Assembly (NCBI GenBank): GCA_022539475.1
Contig: VCMS01000001.1
Coordinates: forward strand, 248,001-312,000
Source: Gracilaria domingensis
Taxonomy: Eukaryota; Rhodophyta; Florideophyceae; Gracilariales; Gracilariaceae
Direction: 5' to 3'
DNA: 64,000 nucleotides
The position numbers and the translations under genes are program-made. Under the pieces are notes generated by a model that made no database searches, was not told the DNA's origin, and saw only the letters and a list, made by a program, of their open reading frames with translations. Positions within the stretch are counted from its first letter, which is position 1. Every line of letters starts with the position of its first letter. Below, one piece after another: positions 9,118-19,946 of this stretch.

Positions 9118-12090
9118 TTAGAATGGGGCCTCGCCAGCCATCAATGGATTCACACCGTCGCCGACTTCTTCCCAAGATTCTTCTTCCCCTTCTTCCTCTT
9201 CTGCACTCAACCTGAGGTACTCCAACGCGGCAAAGCGGTCCCAATCAGTGAGCTCTGGGGTCGCATGTTCTTGTCTTATTTGCAATGGATCCCTAGCCTC
9301 AATGGCGAAAAACTTATTGAGGTTGAACAAAACGTTGAAAAAGTTACCGGCCAGGCGACACCGTTTGAGATCCTTCCTCCTAATCACGGGTGGTTGTACA
9401 TTGGGTTTGATCATGTCGAGCAGTTGACACAAGATATCTTTGATCTGCACCGGCTCATGACCAAAACATTCCATGCGATGCAGCTGTTCCTTGTAGAAGA
9501 ACTCCATATCATACATAGTAATCAGGCCATCGCCATCCATATCAATACATCGAAACCAGTAATCGATGGCCGTATCACTCGTTTTGTCTTCTTCGCTAAG
9601 ACAGAACCAGATAAAATCTGTGTACGACATGAACCCAGGGTTCTCTGGTGAATCGAGAGGACGCGCGTATCCACCAAAAATGCGATCAACGATACGAGAC
9701 GTCAGAGAATGACTTCCATATCGCATTAAGTCTTCGCGGTCTATTTGCAGATCATGGTTAGCGTCTAACTCCCAAAATCTGCAATATAGCACGTAGAAAT
9801 GCTCATAGCTGAAAAACTTTCTCTCCCGGTTGATGTCCTCTTCCTCATCCACAACCAAAAGCGTTTCCAAGAGTTTTGACCTCCGAATATCTTGAAGTGT
9901 CAATCGCCCATTGTGTTGTCGAGTGCATCCGAAGTAGATTCTCTCAATCACTGTTTCACTGTATCTTTGTTGAAATTCCGGTGTTGCGTGCAAGAACGCT
10001 AAACCTTGATGACACATCAGCAACGCGCGAAGCAAAGGCTTAAAGTCGCTAGGGATTAGATAATCTCGATCCGTCCCAGGTTCGCGAAGGACTGAGAAGA
10101 GCCTCGCCTCTTTCGAATAACCCACACAAGTAAGTCTGTAGAAATACTTAAACTGTTCTTCCATGACATAGTCCCTAATGACTTCATTCACTGGCGCCAT
10201 GGTGGTTACACCATCCGTGGCAGCCGAAATGCCCGAATTCGCTTCATTCGCTTGTGAAACACTGTGAAATCCATTTAGTTGGCGACTTTCGTTCCCTCTG
10301 TCGTCTCCATCTACGGCATCACCCATTGTTGTGTCTGACTTCGTGCCTCCATCACTGTGCGGCGACTGCTGAATCATAGTATCAGTGGCATTAGAGCGTT
10401 CTTCCATACTTTGCTTGTTTTCCACATCCTTCATATCATTTTCAGTGCTTTGGATGAGGTTTGCTTCTGTAGAGCCTATTTTACCGTCTTGCTTTAGGGA
10501 ACTTAATCTCACGGCTGCATCGAAAACGATACCTGCAAAATAGGTTGGCAGTCCGATAACGTCCAACACCAACTCTCCCAGATCCGAACGCGTCGCCCCC
10601 GGCTGATTCTTTTCCTCTCGCAGCTTCTTAAAAAACTTTTTCATTACTTCATGCTCTTTCCTCTCTCTGTCATCTGCGTCCTTCCCACAAGGATAATAAA
10701 ACCGAGGCAAGGTAGTGCCCCTATGACGACGGGATGACGCATCAACCATTGTCGCATCTTCCTCCCGAGGCGGTTTTGGTTTCACGGGAGGGATAGCAGC
10801 GCTCACTACCTTTTCTTCCGGAAGAACTTGGATGTCTGATTCTCTTGGCTCTTCCGATTTCAGTCTGAGAGCCTGTGAGTCTCTCTCGATGGTGACAGTT
10901 TCAGTTGCAACCCCTTGGCTTAACTTTTCATCCCGATCTGCTACCACAGCCCCTGTTGCTATAGCTTCCTTAAGCGGAACTGCGTCCGATGTCGTCACAA
11001 TCTCCTTCTCTGCAAATGGTACAGCGTCGTCTACTTTTGGGGTTGGTTTTCCAACTTCAGCCACCTTCTTCGCTGATTCCAAGGTGGAAATTGCGTCTCT
11101 CTCCAATACACTCTTCTCATCGCGTTTCATCTCAGAATCAACTGGCGTCGCATCAGACGAGGAGACCTTGTCAACGGCGGCAGTAATTTCAGCGATGCCA
11201 TCAGCATCGTTGTCAGAAGCTTCCTTCTCAATCGAAGGTGTTTCATCAACCTTAGCCTCCGTCACAGGAACCGCCGGCACATCGACACCCTCCATTTGAA
11301 CGTCCTTTGGAGTTTCGCCGAGCCCGACAGACCGAACAGCCTTCTCTGGCGTTTTCGCCGGCGACGAAAACAATATTTGCGGATCGCGCTGATCAAGCGG
11401 TAAAGGAGAAACGGTTCCACTCTTACCAAGATCAAGATCAGCAGATGCTTGCAGCGTAGATCGCAAGTGGGCAGCAATGAAAGCCGGAGCGGCTACTGGG
11501 GATCGGGGTGAGGAATCTGTGTCGCCAAACGGGATGTGACTACGAAAGAGTCTAGAGATCGGGGAACTTGGTGCTTGTTGTGGCGCGGCGGACGTGGAGC
11601 TCTGCTGCGCAGAGGAGGGCGATCGTGAATGAGATGGAGAGTGGGTTTTGTCGTGCTTCGCAAGACGTTGAGCTATCTCCATCTCCGCGGAGGCAGATAT
11701 GTTGCCAGCGCGGACATCATCTAGGAGTTTTTGTAACCAAGGTTTTGAGTCGGGTTGCTCAAGCCACTCATTGAAGAGCTCGTCAACCTTGAACTTTGGC
11801 CACACCAGGACGTCGGAGGCGTGCAAAAGCACAGCTGGCGGAGATGGTATCGGACGGAGATTTGGGGCAGTGGAATCTACAAGCGAAGGCGAATGTCCAG
11901 TGGGGGTGGACGTGGGGAGAAATGAGTTGGAAGTGAAGAGAGGGGAGAGTTGTGAAGGGTTACGGGTAGTGTTAGAGGTGTCCATGGCGCGGGTTACGTC
12001 TTGGTCGACATCCATATTGACGTGTTCCGAGGGCGAGGGCACCTGAAGGTGCATGGAGGGGGGAGTTGCAGGCGTTGTGTCGATATCCAT
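9118..12090 (-). CDS. PP2A regulatory subunit B'' (EF-hand type) with long N-terminal extension
   Basis: The C-terminal half matches the B''/PR72 family of regulatory subunits that target and regulate protein phosphatase 2A. LPRFYYPCGK (near residue 463) is the family's PxFYFP motif. A conserved helical core begins near residue 640. Two EF-hands follow: DANHDLQIDREDL (about 775) and DMDGDGLITMYDM (about 848), both with acidic calcium ligands. The C-terminus is acidic. At 990 residues it is nearly twice the plant B'' length, because residues 1-450 form a Ser/Pro/acidic disordered extension with SP motifs and a KAREK-type charged region. The ATG at 12088-12090 is the start; no intron is needed. 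Plant and animal relatives act in cytoskeletal and cell-cycle control. A TON2-like role is possible but not shown. Confidence 0.9.
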   Translation of the reverse strand: MDIDTTPATPPSMHLQVPSPSEHVNMDVDQDVTRAMDTSNTTRNPSQLSPLFTSNSFLPTSTPTGHSPSLVDSTAPNLRPIPSPPAVLLHASDVLVWPKFKVDELFNEWLEQPDSKPWLQKLLDDVRAGNISASAEMEIAQRLAKHDKTHSPSHSRSPSSAQQSSTSAAPQQAPSSPISRLFRSHIPFGDTDSSPRSPVAAPAFIAAHLRSTLQASADLDLGKSGTVSPLPLDQRDPQILFSSPAKTPEKAVRSVGLGETPKDVQMEGVDVPAVPVTEAKVDETPSIEKEASDNDADGIAEITAAVDKVSSSDATPVDSEMKRDEKSVLERDAISTLESAKKVAEVGKPTPKVDDAVPFAEKEIVTTSDAVPLKEAIATGAVVADRDEKLSQGVATETVTIERDSQALRLKSEEPRESDIQVLPEEKVVSAAIPPVKPKPPREEDATMVDASSRRHRGTTLPRFYYPCGKDADDRERKEHEVMKKFFKKLREEKNQPGATRSDLGELVLDVIGLPTYFAGIVFDAAVRLSSLKQDGKIGSTEANLIQSTENDMKDVENKQSMEERSNATDTMIQQSPHSDGGTKSDTTMGDAVDGDDRGNESRQLNGFHSVSQANEANSGISAATDGVTTMAPVNEVIRDYVMEEQFKYFYRLTCVGYSKEARLFSVLREPGTDRDYLIPSDFKPLLRALLMCHQGLAFLHATPEFQQRYSETVIERIYFGCTRQHNGRLTLQDIRRSKLLETLLVVDEEEDINRERKFFSYEHFYVLYCRFWELDANHDLQIDREDLMRYGSHSLTSRIVDRIFGGYARPLDSPENPGFMSYTDFIWFCLSEEDKTSDTAIDYWFRCIDMDGDGLITMYDMEFFYKEQLHRMECFGHEPVQIKDILCQLLDMIKPNVQPPVIRRKDLKRCRLAGNFFNVLFNLNKFFAIEARDPLQIRQEHATPELTDWDRFAALEYLRLSAEEEEGEEESWEEVGDGVNPLMAGEAPF

Positions 12091-13382
12091 CGTTTCGGTG
12101 CGGGGCGACTGGCGCCTGCGGGGTTTGAAGAAGCCGCAGCAAAACGAGGAACGCGTGGGGGAGTGAGGAGCGATGACAAAGCGGGATTTCGAGGACGGGA
12201 AAGCGGCTGTGAGGGGGGGTCGCTAACAGGTTTATCAGTGGAGGATTTACGCGGCGGGTGGGTGTGTGGAGGGCCGGATGGGGCAGGGGGGGGGGAGGGA
12301 GGAAGGTTTGGGCAAAAGGCGGAGAAGGCAATTAAGGAGGGGTGCGGGGGGAGGGCGGTGGGGTAGGAGGCGGAGGGAGCGTGAAGCTTTGGTGAAGGTA
12401 GAGTGGCAGCAAGTGGGATGCAGAGGAGGAGGAGAGCGAAGGGCGGGCAGGGGGGAGGGTTCGAAAAGTTTGAGAGGTTTGTCGGGCAGACGATGGCGCA
12501 TGTCAACGTTCCCCGGCATGTGCGCGCGGCGTGGAGTGCACTGTGCACAGCGCGCGAGTATGAAGTGCACACAGCCAAAAAACGAAAAAAAGTTTGAAAA
12601 AGGGCGGAAACGAGCGGCGCAAACGTCTCGGGAAGCAGTTTTTCCGCACGAGCAATCACGCAAAATCTCCAGATTACTGTAAGCCGCCACCCGCGCGCCT
12701 GCGCCGATTGCGCGTGCTGTGATGATCAGACTTGATCTAACGCGGTCTGTCACCGGCGCCAGGCTGCCTTCGGCGCCGCATCGGTGCCGCGGAGCTGGGC
12801 GGCTGCGGTCGCGCGCGAACGCCCGCCGCATCATGCGGCGCGCAGTCCGCCGCGGGCTCGATAAGCCGAGTGCCGCCGCTGCGATGCGGCGGCAGTTGAA
12901 CAGTCTGCGAGGCTAACTCTACGAGCGCAAAAGCCAACGAGCGTTGCTCGCGTGCCCCGATGCCCTCTGGCCCTCCCGTATCCGACTCACGCGCGGCCGC
13001 GGGTAGCCCCAAGGCTACCCGCCACGTCACGCTCATGACGGCCGTCCTGTGACGTGGAATTATTTGCTCGTAACTTGCAATGCTGTTCCCATCACGAGGC
13101 TTGAGATATTTGACTCGAGTAGATACAAGCCGCTCGACTCACTTGCACCGTCGTATCTGCCTTATCCTTTGATACCCCCTCGGTCTCTCATCCCAACCTC
13201 TAGAGCACTACATCATCACAAGGTTTAAACATTACCTCACTTATTCCGCTCGGCACTGCAGCGCCTTACTGTCCACGCCCAGCATCGTCCAGTTGGCCAT
13301 CGTCTCGTAACTCTCCGCTCGCGAAGCCGTCTGTATTCACAGTCTGTATTCACCTAACTCACGTCGCATTGCCTCCGCCTTC
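12091..13382. promoter_or_regulatory. GC-rich divergent promoter region between PP2A B'' and bZIP1
   Basis: About 1.3 kb, with a strand-asymmetric purine-rich section (12240-12480, many GGGG runs) and a GC-rich, CpG-rich block at about 12660-13060. Open frames here in several directions are by-products of the GC content. The ACGT inverted repeat at 13022-13057 lies in it. Confidence 0.55.
13022..13057. promoter_or_regulatory. Paired inverted ACGT elements upstream of bZIP1
   Basis: CCACGTCAC at 13022-13030 and its exact reverse complement GTGACGTGG at 13049-13057 flank an 18-nt spacer. The spacer contains the palindrome GACGGCCGTC (13037-13046). ACGTCA cores are the classic recognition half-sites of bZIP proteins. 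The element ends about 326 bp before the bZIP1 ATG. Confidence 0.6.
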
Positions 13383-14969
13383 ATGGCTACTGTACCATCC
13401 CCAGTTCCGCCGTCAGAGGCGTTATTCCCCTCACCAAAGGAGGCCCACCAATTGGCTTCTCTCCTTGACAACAACAAGCCCAGTTTCATGACCAGTCTAC
13501 AGCTCTTTTCGGATATGCTACGGATCTTCGACAACGATGATGTTCACAATTTCCTCTTCGCTGATGAACCATTTCAGATGTCGTATCTCACTAATCCTAA
13601 CATTCGCAACATATCCATCACGTGTACCTCCCGTGAAACCAAGATCGATCCAACATCACCGATCGAAGCCTCCATGTCCGACAGCTATGGCAGCTCTTAC
13701 TTTCTTACTCCGGCCTTTACCTGCAACTCAATAACCTTCGGTATTGGAGTTGAGAATGCTATTTACTTCCCTGCCCCGGCCTGGAATTTTCCTGAAGCCT
13801 GTGTCAATGCCGTGGGTGAATGTCGATTTGTCAAGAACGACCAAGAGGGCTACATGATTATAGTTGCGTGCTATCAGACAGAGTGCGTTCGTATTGAATA
13901 TGTCAAGACCTTATCACCTACCAGTCAGATTCGCTGCGTAATTGGCACAAAGCTGCCGCTGTTCCGTTCCGCCACCAAAGGCGGTTCTTGTAATATGGAT
14001 GCGGTCTTTCCCACCCTTCTGCTGCTTCATACGTCCTATGAGACCCGAGATTGTCCGTACTGTGCGTCGGAGCACTCCAAATGTAACTGTTTGCTTCAAA
14101 TAGCAAAACCCCGTCACCCGCTTGATCACGCCAGCTTCGTCACCAACATGTCCACTCGTCTTGGTACCTTTTACGGTGCCTCACATGTGTCAATGTACAG
14201 AGAAGGTATGGGTATGTGCATGGGTGCGGTAGGCACCAGATTCAAAAGTCAACAATGTGCAGATGAAGATCTAATTGAATCTTTGCGTAATCTGGTCATC
14301 AGTCGGCATGCTCTCATTCAGGATCCTCGCTCAATACTCACGAGTTCGGAGGACTCGTCGCCATCTGACATGCAGATGGTAGATAGTGCACATGCTAAAG
14401 GAGGACAAGCTGATCCACAACAGCAGCAGTCAGTCAACCAACTTGTCGCAGACCCTGACTCACTTTCCGATGATTTTAACTTTGATGCATCCAAACTGCT
14501 TGAAGTTTCTTCGGTGCCAAGCGAACTCAACACTGTGCTCAATACAATTGAATTACCCCACGAAGCAGGACATATACAAGATGTTTCTCAGATGAATCGG
14601 TTAGTACCAGTTGCAGATAATGGCACGGTAGTGGGGAGTTCCGAAAAATCATCGTCTGAAACTGGGAATGCAGATGGGCAACAAGCTCTGCCCAACGGAA
14701 GAGACTCTGCTACGGACGAAACCACTCAATCACAAGTTGTGTCCCCGGGTAGTAGGGATAATGACTCTGTTATTCGACGGCTTAAGGCCGAACTACGACG
14801 GGAGAAGAATCGTGCTGCTGCGCAAAGGAGCAATATGAGAAAGAAGGCATTGAATGATACGTTAAAGCATAACTTAAAGACAGTTCGTGAAAAAGTGGAC
14901 TTACTTCGCTCGAAAGAAATGCTCTTGAGAGAAGAGAACTTGAGACTACGGGAGCTACTAGAAGAATGA
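13383..14969 (+). CDS. bZIP1: atypical bZIP transcription factor with N-terminal Cys-motif domain
   Basis: A 528-residue protein starting at ATG 13383. Residues 30-330 share an unnamed domain with bZIP2, bZIP3 and bZIP4: a FLFADEP-like helix, a 'PAF...FGIGVE' segment, 'CRFVKND', then CPYCASEHSKCNC at about 224-236 followed by RHPLDH. The Cys set (CPxC-x6-CxC) suggests a metal site. The middle is acidic and Ser/Gln-rich, compatible with an activation region. The bZIP is at about 470-528: basic region NRAAAQRSN then a five-heptad zipper (L, V, L, L, L at d positions). Asn484 (codon 14832-14834) replaces the near-invariant Arg. Expected to act in the nucleus as a dimer; targets unknown. Confidence 0.88.
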   Translation: MATVPSPVPPSEALFPSPKEAHQLASLLDNNKPSFMTSLQLFSDMLRIFDNDDVHNFLFADEPFQMSYLTNPNIRNISITCTSRETKIDPTSPIEASMSDSYGSSYFLTPAFTCNSITFGIGVENAIYFPAPAWNFPEACVNAVGECRFVKNDQEGYMIIVACYQTECVRIEYVKTLSPTSQIRCVIGTKLPLFRSATKGGSCNMDAVFPTLLLLHTSYETRDCPYCASEHSKCNCLLQIAKPRHPLDHASFVTNMSTRLGTFYGASHVSMYREGMGMCMGAVGTRFKSQQCADEDLIESLRNLVISRHALIQDPRSILTSSEDSSPSDMQMVDSAHAKGGQADPQQQQSVNQLVADPDSLSDDFNFDASKLLEVSSVPSELNTVLNTIELPHEAGHIQDVSQMNRLVPVADNGTVVGSSEKSSSETGNADGQQALPNGRDSATDETTQSQVVSPGSRDNDSVIRRLKAELRREKNRAAAQRSNMRKKALNDTLKHNLKTVREKVDLLRSKEMLLREENLRLRELLEE

Positions 14970-15492
14970 AGGTTCTGGTTCATTAATTTTCTGTACTGAA
15001 ACAGCAGTCTTGATGATTGCCTTCTTTTGGTCTTTGGGTGATCTTGCAGTTTGCATATTGCTGCCAAGGGTACCATTATATCCAGGGGTTTGTATATATC
15101 AGTGTATCGCGTTCAATTGAGTTATGAGAAACGCTTATTTCCTCTGTTTGCCACAGCGAACTGTTCATGCTGGCCGAGGGACAAAAAACAAAATGCTGGC
15201 GATCCGAATGGAACTTGTTTCAGTTTACTCTTCGATCTTTTTAAGGTGTTAGAATATTTACAGCTTTTGTTATGCACCGTCCATGAGCGCGATTCAACGA
15301 GTTTTCGTCAATACGAATCGGGAAGTGACAAGAATTCCTTCACCTGTTTGTACATGTATCTGGTTATCGCAATGCAATTTGTGCGGGAGCGCGATTCCTA
15401 AAGTTTGCATTCCTACGATCCGCGAACCGATATTGGGGATAGATGTATAGGTCGCCGCATGACAGAAACATGAACGCCAATTCGATGAACCA
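14970..15492. other. Convergent 3' intergenic region
   Basis: About 520 bp between the bZIP1 stop and the stop of the minus-strand membrane-protein gene. A 116-codon frame at 15051-15401 has no feature and is judged chance. Nothing else seen. Confidence 0.5.
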
Positions 15493-16749
15493 TCATCCAA
15501 GGATAACGTGATCTAGTTCGAGTACTCCCACCATTTCTTCATCGATTTCTTTCCAATTTGTATGTCTGGTAGTGGTCGACACACTTGTTACTTCAAAAGC
15601 TTTAAGACCAGATGCGGTGTGCACGACGTAGAACTTGTCTGTCAATAGGCATCCAAGGTTGCGAATGCGTTTACTTGTCATTACAATGTCCCAATTTGTC
15701 TTGACTCCCGCATTACGTCCTAAGGCGCATGAATTAGTCGGTCGGATTACCTCCCTCATCTTTGCCGTACACATCGCAGCACTGACGAATCGTAAGATGG
15801 ACTTCTCAATTCTCTTGTCTCGAAAGGCAAAGGTTCCTACAAGAAGATTCTCCTCTCCCTCTTGTCCTGAATTCACAATTTGTTTCCCCTGGTTTCCCAA
15901 GCACATGTTTATGTGACTAGTAACGTTCTCTTCTGACCCTCGGAATGTCAGCGCGTACGTCACTCCCGTATCTTTTAATCCAGCAATCCAAGTTAAGACG
16001 TAGTAGCAAACGGAGAGCCCAGGGAGTAACACAGACACAGCTACTTCATATTGCTTCAGTTGCACCAACACGCTGAACGACAGCATTGTTAAGAGGAAAA
16101 GAATGTACAAGATAGATGTCCTTATAATTGTATTAGTGCTAAAATACCAACTTGTACTGGTGAGAACCCTTCTTATTGCACGTTGTGTTCGCACATCCAT
16201 TCGGTTCGCACTCACGTTTTTCCCCAAGGTTTCGTACAGACACCGACAGCATATGACCATACCGTCGGAGATAAGAGCTGAGTGACAAGCTACGAATATG
16301 CTATTTCGCTCACCTCTCTTGTAGCTGTACCCGTATACATGGTCCGATATTGCCCTCGTCGATCCTCTTCTGATGCTGCGGATATCTTCCTTGTGCTCGA
16401 TCAACATGTCCCTCGTTATCTTCACAGTTTTAACACCTCCGCATCTGGATCCACAAGTCCTTATACGAATGAAGTCTCCTTCTTTCCATTGCTCGTTTTG
16501 GGTATATAACATAGCAGAGAGGGCAAGTGATAGATCCTCTTTCACTTCCATTTGATTCTTTCCAAAAACTTCGACAAAGTACTTCGGGGTTGCGTAACTG
16601 AGCCCAGGTGAATAGTCAGCATCTTCTGTTCTTACTAAATCAACAACACGCACCCCTGCAAACTTCAAGTTTACCGCTGCCTTTGCTTCTTCTGTCCAGG
16701 CAGTTGCGAATCGATCATAAAATCGTCGAGAACCAGCAGGGATTCTCAT
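15493..16749 (-). CDS. Two-TM membrane protein, unknown family
   Basis: A 418-codon frame from the ATG at 16747-16749. Residues about 1-205 are soluble-like, with several Cys (CGSRCGG; CHS...CCRCLYE). Two adjacent hydrophobic segments follow (about 210-235 and 240-265), then a soluble C-terminal domain with regular strand-like sequence. The layout, soluble domain, hairpin of two membrane helices, soluble domain, may indicate a membrane-anchored enzyme or an E3-type protein, but the Cys spacing fits no RING I know. It sits inside the bZIP cluster in the opposite orientation to bZIP1 and shows no similarity to the bZIPs. A short overlapping frame just upstream (16715-16927) could hide an extra exon; I see no clear splice pair. 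Confidence 0.7.
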   Translation of the reverse strand: MRIPAGSRRFYDRFATAWTEEAKAAVNLKFAGVRVVDLVRTEDADYSPGLSYATPKYFVEVFGKNQMEVKEDLSLALSAMLYTQNEQWKEGDFIRIRTCGSRCGGVKTVKITRDMLIEHKEDIRSIRRGSTRAISDHVYGYSYKRGERNSIFVACHSALISDGMVICCRCLYETLGKNVSANRMDVRTQRAIRRVLTSTSWYFSTNTIIRTSILYILFLLTMLSFSVLVQLKQYEVAVSVLLPGLSVCYYVLTWIAGLKDTGVTYALTFRGSEENVTSHINMCLGNQGKQIVNSGQEGEENLLVGTFAFRDKRIEKSILRFVSAAMCTAKMREVIRPTNSCALGRNAGVKTNWDIVMTSKRIRNLGCLLTDKFYVVHTASGLKAFEVTSVSTTTRHTNWKEIDEEMVGVLELDHVILG

Positions 16750-18170
16750 TGTCTATTCGGCATTTCTTGGAGCCTTGGTTGAAGAACTTATGAGAGAAAT
16801 ATGCGATAGGAACATTTCCTGCTAGCCTTCCATCTGGCCAAGGCAACCTTCTATCTCTCTCAGTCCACCAGGCTAGAACCTTATAGAGGAGCAGATGAAG
16901 CCAGCGTACTTGTACCAAGTGTGCCATACAGATCGATGCTCCTTAACGGGCCTTCAATATGGGCTTACAAACCATCAATGAAGACTTTTCCCCACGCATG
17001 ACTTCACTGAAAGATCGGTATTGCAGCGGTAGTACTGTACATGCCGCATTTATTTCGAATTCTCTATTCTGTGGCCCATTCCCGTCACCAATTGTCACTC
17101 ATCACACATCAAGACGCGCAGCAGTAGTTCCAGGTGACCTATGCCCTACCTAGGCCCTCTAGCATACTTCGTCAAGTACTGGCTTTCCTATCGATATTTA
17201 CGACGACTAACAACGGAAAGGTGCGTACAGACTATATATAGTACAGACACCATTCCACCGCAGATACTGCATTTACACCAATATTCTTTTTGATGTTTGT
17301 CACGTGACAACTTTCTTGTACGCCGCTACGATGGATTTCGTACAGATCAGAACTCCTTTCCCAACGATGGGCGAGCACAAGGTTCCCCTAATCCTTTTAA
17401 GAGACGTCCCCGTAGTTTTGACCTTTCGTCGAAACGAACTGCATGTACAGTACGACATCAGCCAAATTAATTTGCGACTATCTAAATTCCCCTGGGCCAG
17501 GGGCCTATCTTCAGTTTAATTCATTTATCAAGATAACAAGATGATCGCAATAACTTCAAAAACCTTTATCCGAAGTATGATTCTAAGTTAGAATTTCTAA
17601 CAGTGACCGAAACGACGTTATGATCTCATACTGCACAAAAACCATGTTAGAACGCAAACATTCTATTTACAAGATGCATTTGCTTTAAAGACCAGTTAGA
17701 TACAGATACAGAGAAATGAATTGACAGCCACTTCAGTTCACGTGCCAGTTGAACAGTAATGCCTGTCAGAAACGAGGTTGAAACAATATCAGAGGGCACT
17801 GATTTGGTAGTAGAAGACCCAGGGTGTACAATACCGCCTGAAGTATCTGGTTCGTACAGGCAACTCTGCCACCATAAAATTTGGCATGCAAAACTTCTCG
17901 TTTACCCGACACTGATAGATAGAAACGACATCGTTTCCGTCTGAACGTCGTGACGCTATCCTTTACCTTTACGAACGGAGAACTGTTCAGTAGAATGTAC
18001 CCGGGAACAGAAGCGACCAGTAACCGAAATTTTCACCTTGTTGAACTTCCTCCTTGAGGATCACTTAACATACAAAAGTTCACGTCTTGTCAATCGAGTT
18101 CGATAGGATCAAGATAAGATAACTTTGTGCAGATTCAGATCAGCCTTCTCTTTCAGAAGAAAGAAAACTG
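16750..18170. other. Intergenic region with G-box palindrome
   Basis: About 1.4 kb between two minus-strand genes. Short frames at 16959-17153, 17304-17519 and 17759-17944 have no supporting features. A 14-nt perfect palindrome centred on CACGTG lies at 17297-17310. Confidence 0.5.
17297..17310. promoter_or_regulatory. G-box palindrome TTGTCACGTGACAA
   Basis: A perfect 14-nt palindrome with a CACGTG core, about 550 bp upstream of the start of the minus-strand membrane-protein gene. CACGTG is a bZIP/bHLH site; function here is inferred. Confidence 0.4.
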
Positions 18171-19946
18171 TCAACCTTCAGATAAGAGCTTTCTCAGTTT
18201 CAGATTCTCTTCCCGAAGTCCCACTTCAATCCTCCGCAGTTCGGAAACTTTGCCATGCCACTTTTTCAGGTCTGCCTTAAGAGTATCATTCTTGATCTTC
18301 CGTTTCAAATTACTTCTATGCGCCGCTTCGCGATTTCGTTGTCGTCGTAACTCAGCCCTTCGTTCTTTTTCTTCTTGTGTCTTCGGTTTGGTGTTGGCTG
18401 ATTTCGGGAACTGCAACGCAGGGGCGATGGCAACAGGTTCTGATGGTTGTACGGTGCTGCTTGGGACTGTACAATTCTCTTTTGCAAACCCGTTCCTAGA
18501 CTCCTCGGCAATCAATCCTGTGAGAGTGAGGTCTTCATCCATAGGTGCAGGTGGAAGAGCATCTAGTTCCTCACCAGTTATTAGATTCACCATACACCCT
18601 TGGATGGTGCTGCCGAACTGAGGTGAGATCCAGGGCTCATTGCTTTCCGCTCCGGTGGGAACGTAAAGCGAGAAATCTGTAGGCTGCAGGATTTCGGAGG
18701 CATCGTTTGATGTAGCGTCTAACTCGGTTGAACTGGAAGGTTGAGCATTCTTCTCATCCATGAAGTCACTACGCACGCTTGAAGTGCGAGTATGCGGCTC
18801 GCAAATAGCCCTCATAAGCGCACATGTTTGTGATTGGTTTAGTACAAGCGGCACGGGCGTAATGGAATCTGAAACAGAAAGAGATTGTGTTGAACTCATA
18901 CTAGAGCTGGTATTGTCGGTGTTCGAGTTTGACTGATCTTTGGAAGGGGCCGTGTGTAATTGAGATGAACGAAGAATCAGGTCCCTGAGTGGGGTTTCAG
19001 GAGATTTGGACAGTTCGTCGCTGATGACACAACGACTGAGACGGTCGATAAGGTCCTCGTCGACCTTGTCTGAAATAGTCATCTTGTTGCTCATAGTGGA
19101 AGATTGCAGCTGCAAGCCTTGAAGCGCAAAGTTGACAACGGCAACGCCCTCAAAACTGCCAAGATGCGCACACATGCCAGGTGCCATAACACTGAAATCC
19201 AGGGCATGGCGAGCCTTGGGCACGTTGATAACGCAGAAGCAAGGCGCAGAGTCAGGCTGATTGCCGCACATAGGACAGACACGGCGCTCCGTACTGCAGC
19301 GATGCAAAACGACGTGCGGCGCCAACTGAGACGGCTGAAACGAAGCGTGGGAGCGATGCAACGCCACCAGCCCTGATCTGGTGACTACGATGAAGTGACG
19401 GCGACGCGCACAACCACTCAACAGACGATAGTAGTCGATTTTGACCAGCGGTTCGCCCAAATCCTGTACGAGGATGAGCACGTGTGCGCTGTCGTTTCGA
19501 AGGAAACGAAACACTCCGGGGCGGGACACGGGCGAGCATGGATGTTCCGTGGGGACGCCCCCGACGAAGGACTGGCACTCACGAACGCCAAAGCCGAGCT
19601 GCGTGTCCGCGATACTGAAGGCAGGGATGAAGCAGTAGTTGCCCGCGAAAAGGGTGTCCAGCGGCTTGGTGTTGGAGAAGTCATTGGGCGCATGAGGCTC
19701 CAGGGAAGAGATGAGAACGGAGCTGGCGACGGCGGCATTTCGGTTGACAGGCGAGGTGAAGACGGAAAGCGGGTCAGCCTCGGGGTTTATGAGAAAGTCA
19801 AGCGCGGCGGGAAAGCGGCAGGCGGCCAGCAGCTCGCCGAGCCCGTCCGCCAGCGAGGGGGTGGACGGCAGCGACGCGGGGACGAGTGAGAGAAGCTTGT
19901 TCAATTCGGCGTCGGTTGGCAGGGGGATGCCCGAAAGCGACGCCAT
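18171..19946 (-). CDS. bZIP2: atypical bZIP transcription factor with N-terminal Cys-motif domain
   Basis: 591 residues from the ATG at 19944-19946. The shared N-terminal domain runs to about residue 330: the helix AACRFPAALDFLI, 'FIPAFSIADTQLGFGV', 'FRFLRND', CPMCGNQPDSAPCFC at about 224-238 (same position as in bZIP1) and RHALDF. A 'DEDLIDRLSRCVIS' segment near 340 matches bZIP1 'DEDLIESLRNLVIS'. The central region is Ser/Thr-rich and acidic. The bZIP (about 530-591) has basic region NREAAHRSN and an LRxEN zipper end; the Asn codon is at 18309-18311 where Arg is expected. The gene start lies in GC-rich DNA with an ACGT element about 140 bp upstream. Likely a nuclear dimeric DNA-binding protein. 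Confidence 0.88.
   Translation of the reverse strand: MASLSGIPLPTDAELNKLLSLVPASLPSTPSLADGLGELLAACRFPAALDFLINPEADPLSVFTSPVNRNAAVASSVLISSLEPHAPNDFSNTKPLDTLFAGNYCFIPAFSIADTQLGFGVRECQSFVGGVPTEHPCSPVSRPGVFRFLRNDSAHVLILVQDLGEPLVKIDYYRLLSGCARRRHFIVVTRSGLVALHRSHASFQPSQLAPHVVLHRCSTERRVCPMCGNQPDSAPCFCVINVPKARHALDFSVMAPGMCAHLGSFEGVAVVNFALQGLQLQSSTMSNKMTISDKVDEDLIDRLSRCVISDELSKSPETPLRDLILRSSQLHTAPSKDQSNSNTDNTSSSMSSTQSLSVSDSITPVPLVLNQSQTCALMRAICEPHTRTSSVRSDFMDEKNAQPSSSTELDATSNDASEILQPTDFSLYVPTGAESNEPWISPQFGSTIQGCMVNLITGEELDALPPAPMDEDLTLTGLIAEESRNGFAKENCTVPSSTVQPSEPVAIAPALQFPKSANTKPKTQEEKERRAELRRQRNREAAHRSNLKRKIKNDTLKADLKKWHGKVSELRRIEVGLREENLKLRKLLSEG

Noticed and set aside
11972-12834. Overlapping Pro/Ser/Ala-rich minus-strand frames upstream of the PP2A gene
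   Set aside because: They are in a purine/pyrimidine-asymmetric GC-rich leader; several frames are open at once, so composition explains them.
16715-16927. Possible 5' exon for the two-TM membrane protein
   Set aside because: The frame overlaps the start region, and I found no matching donor and acceptor.
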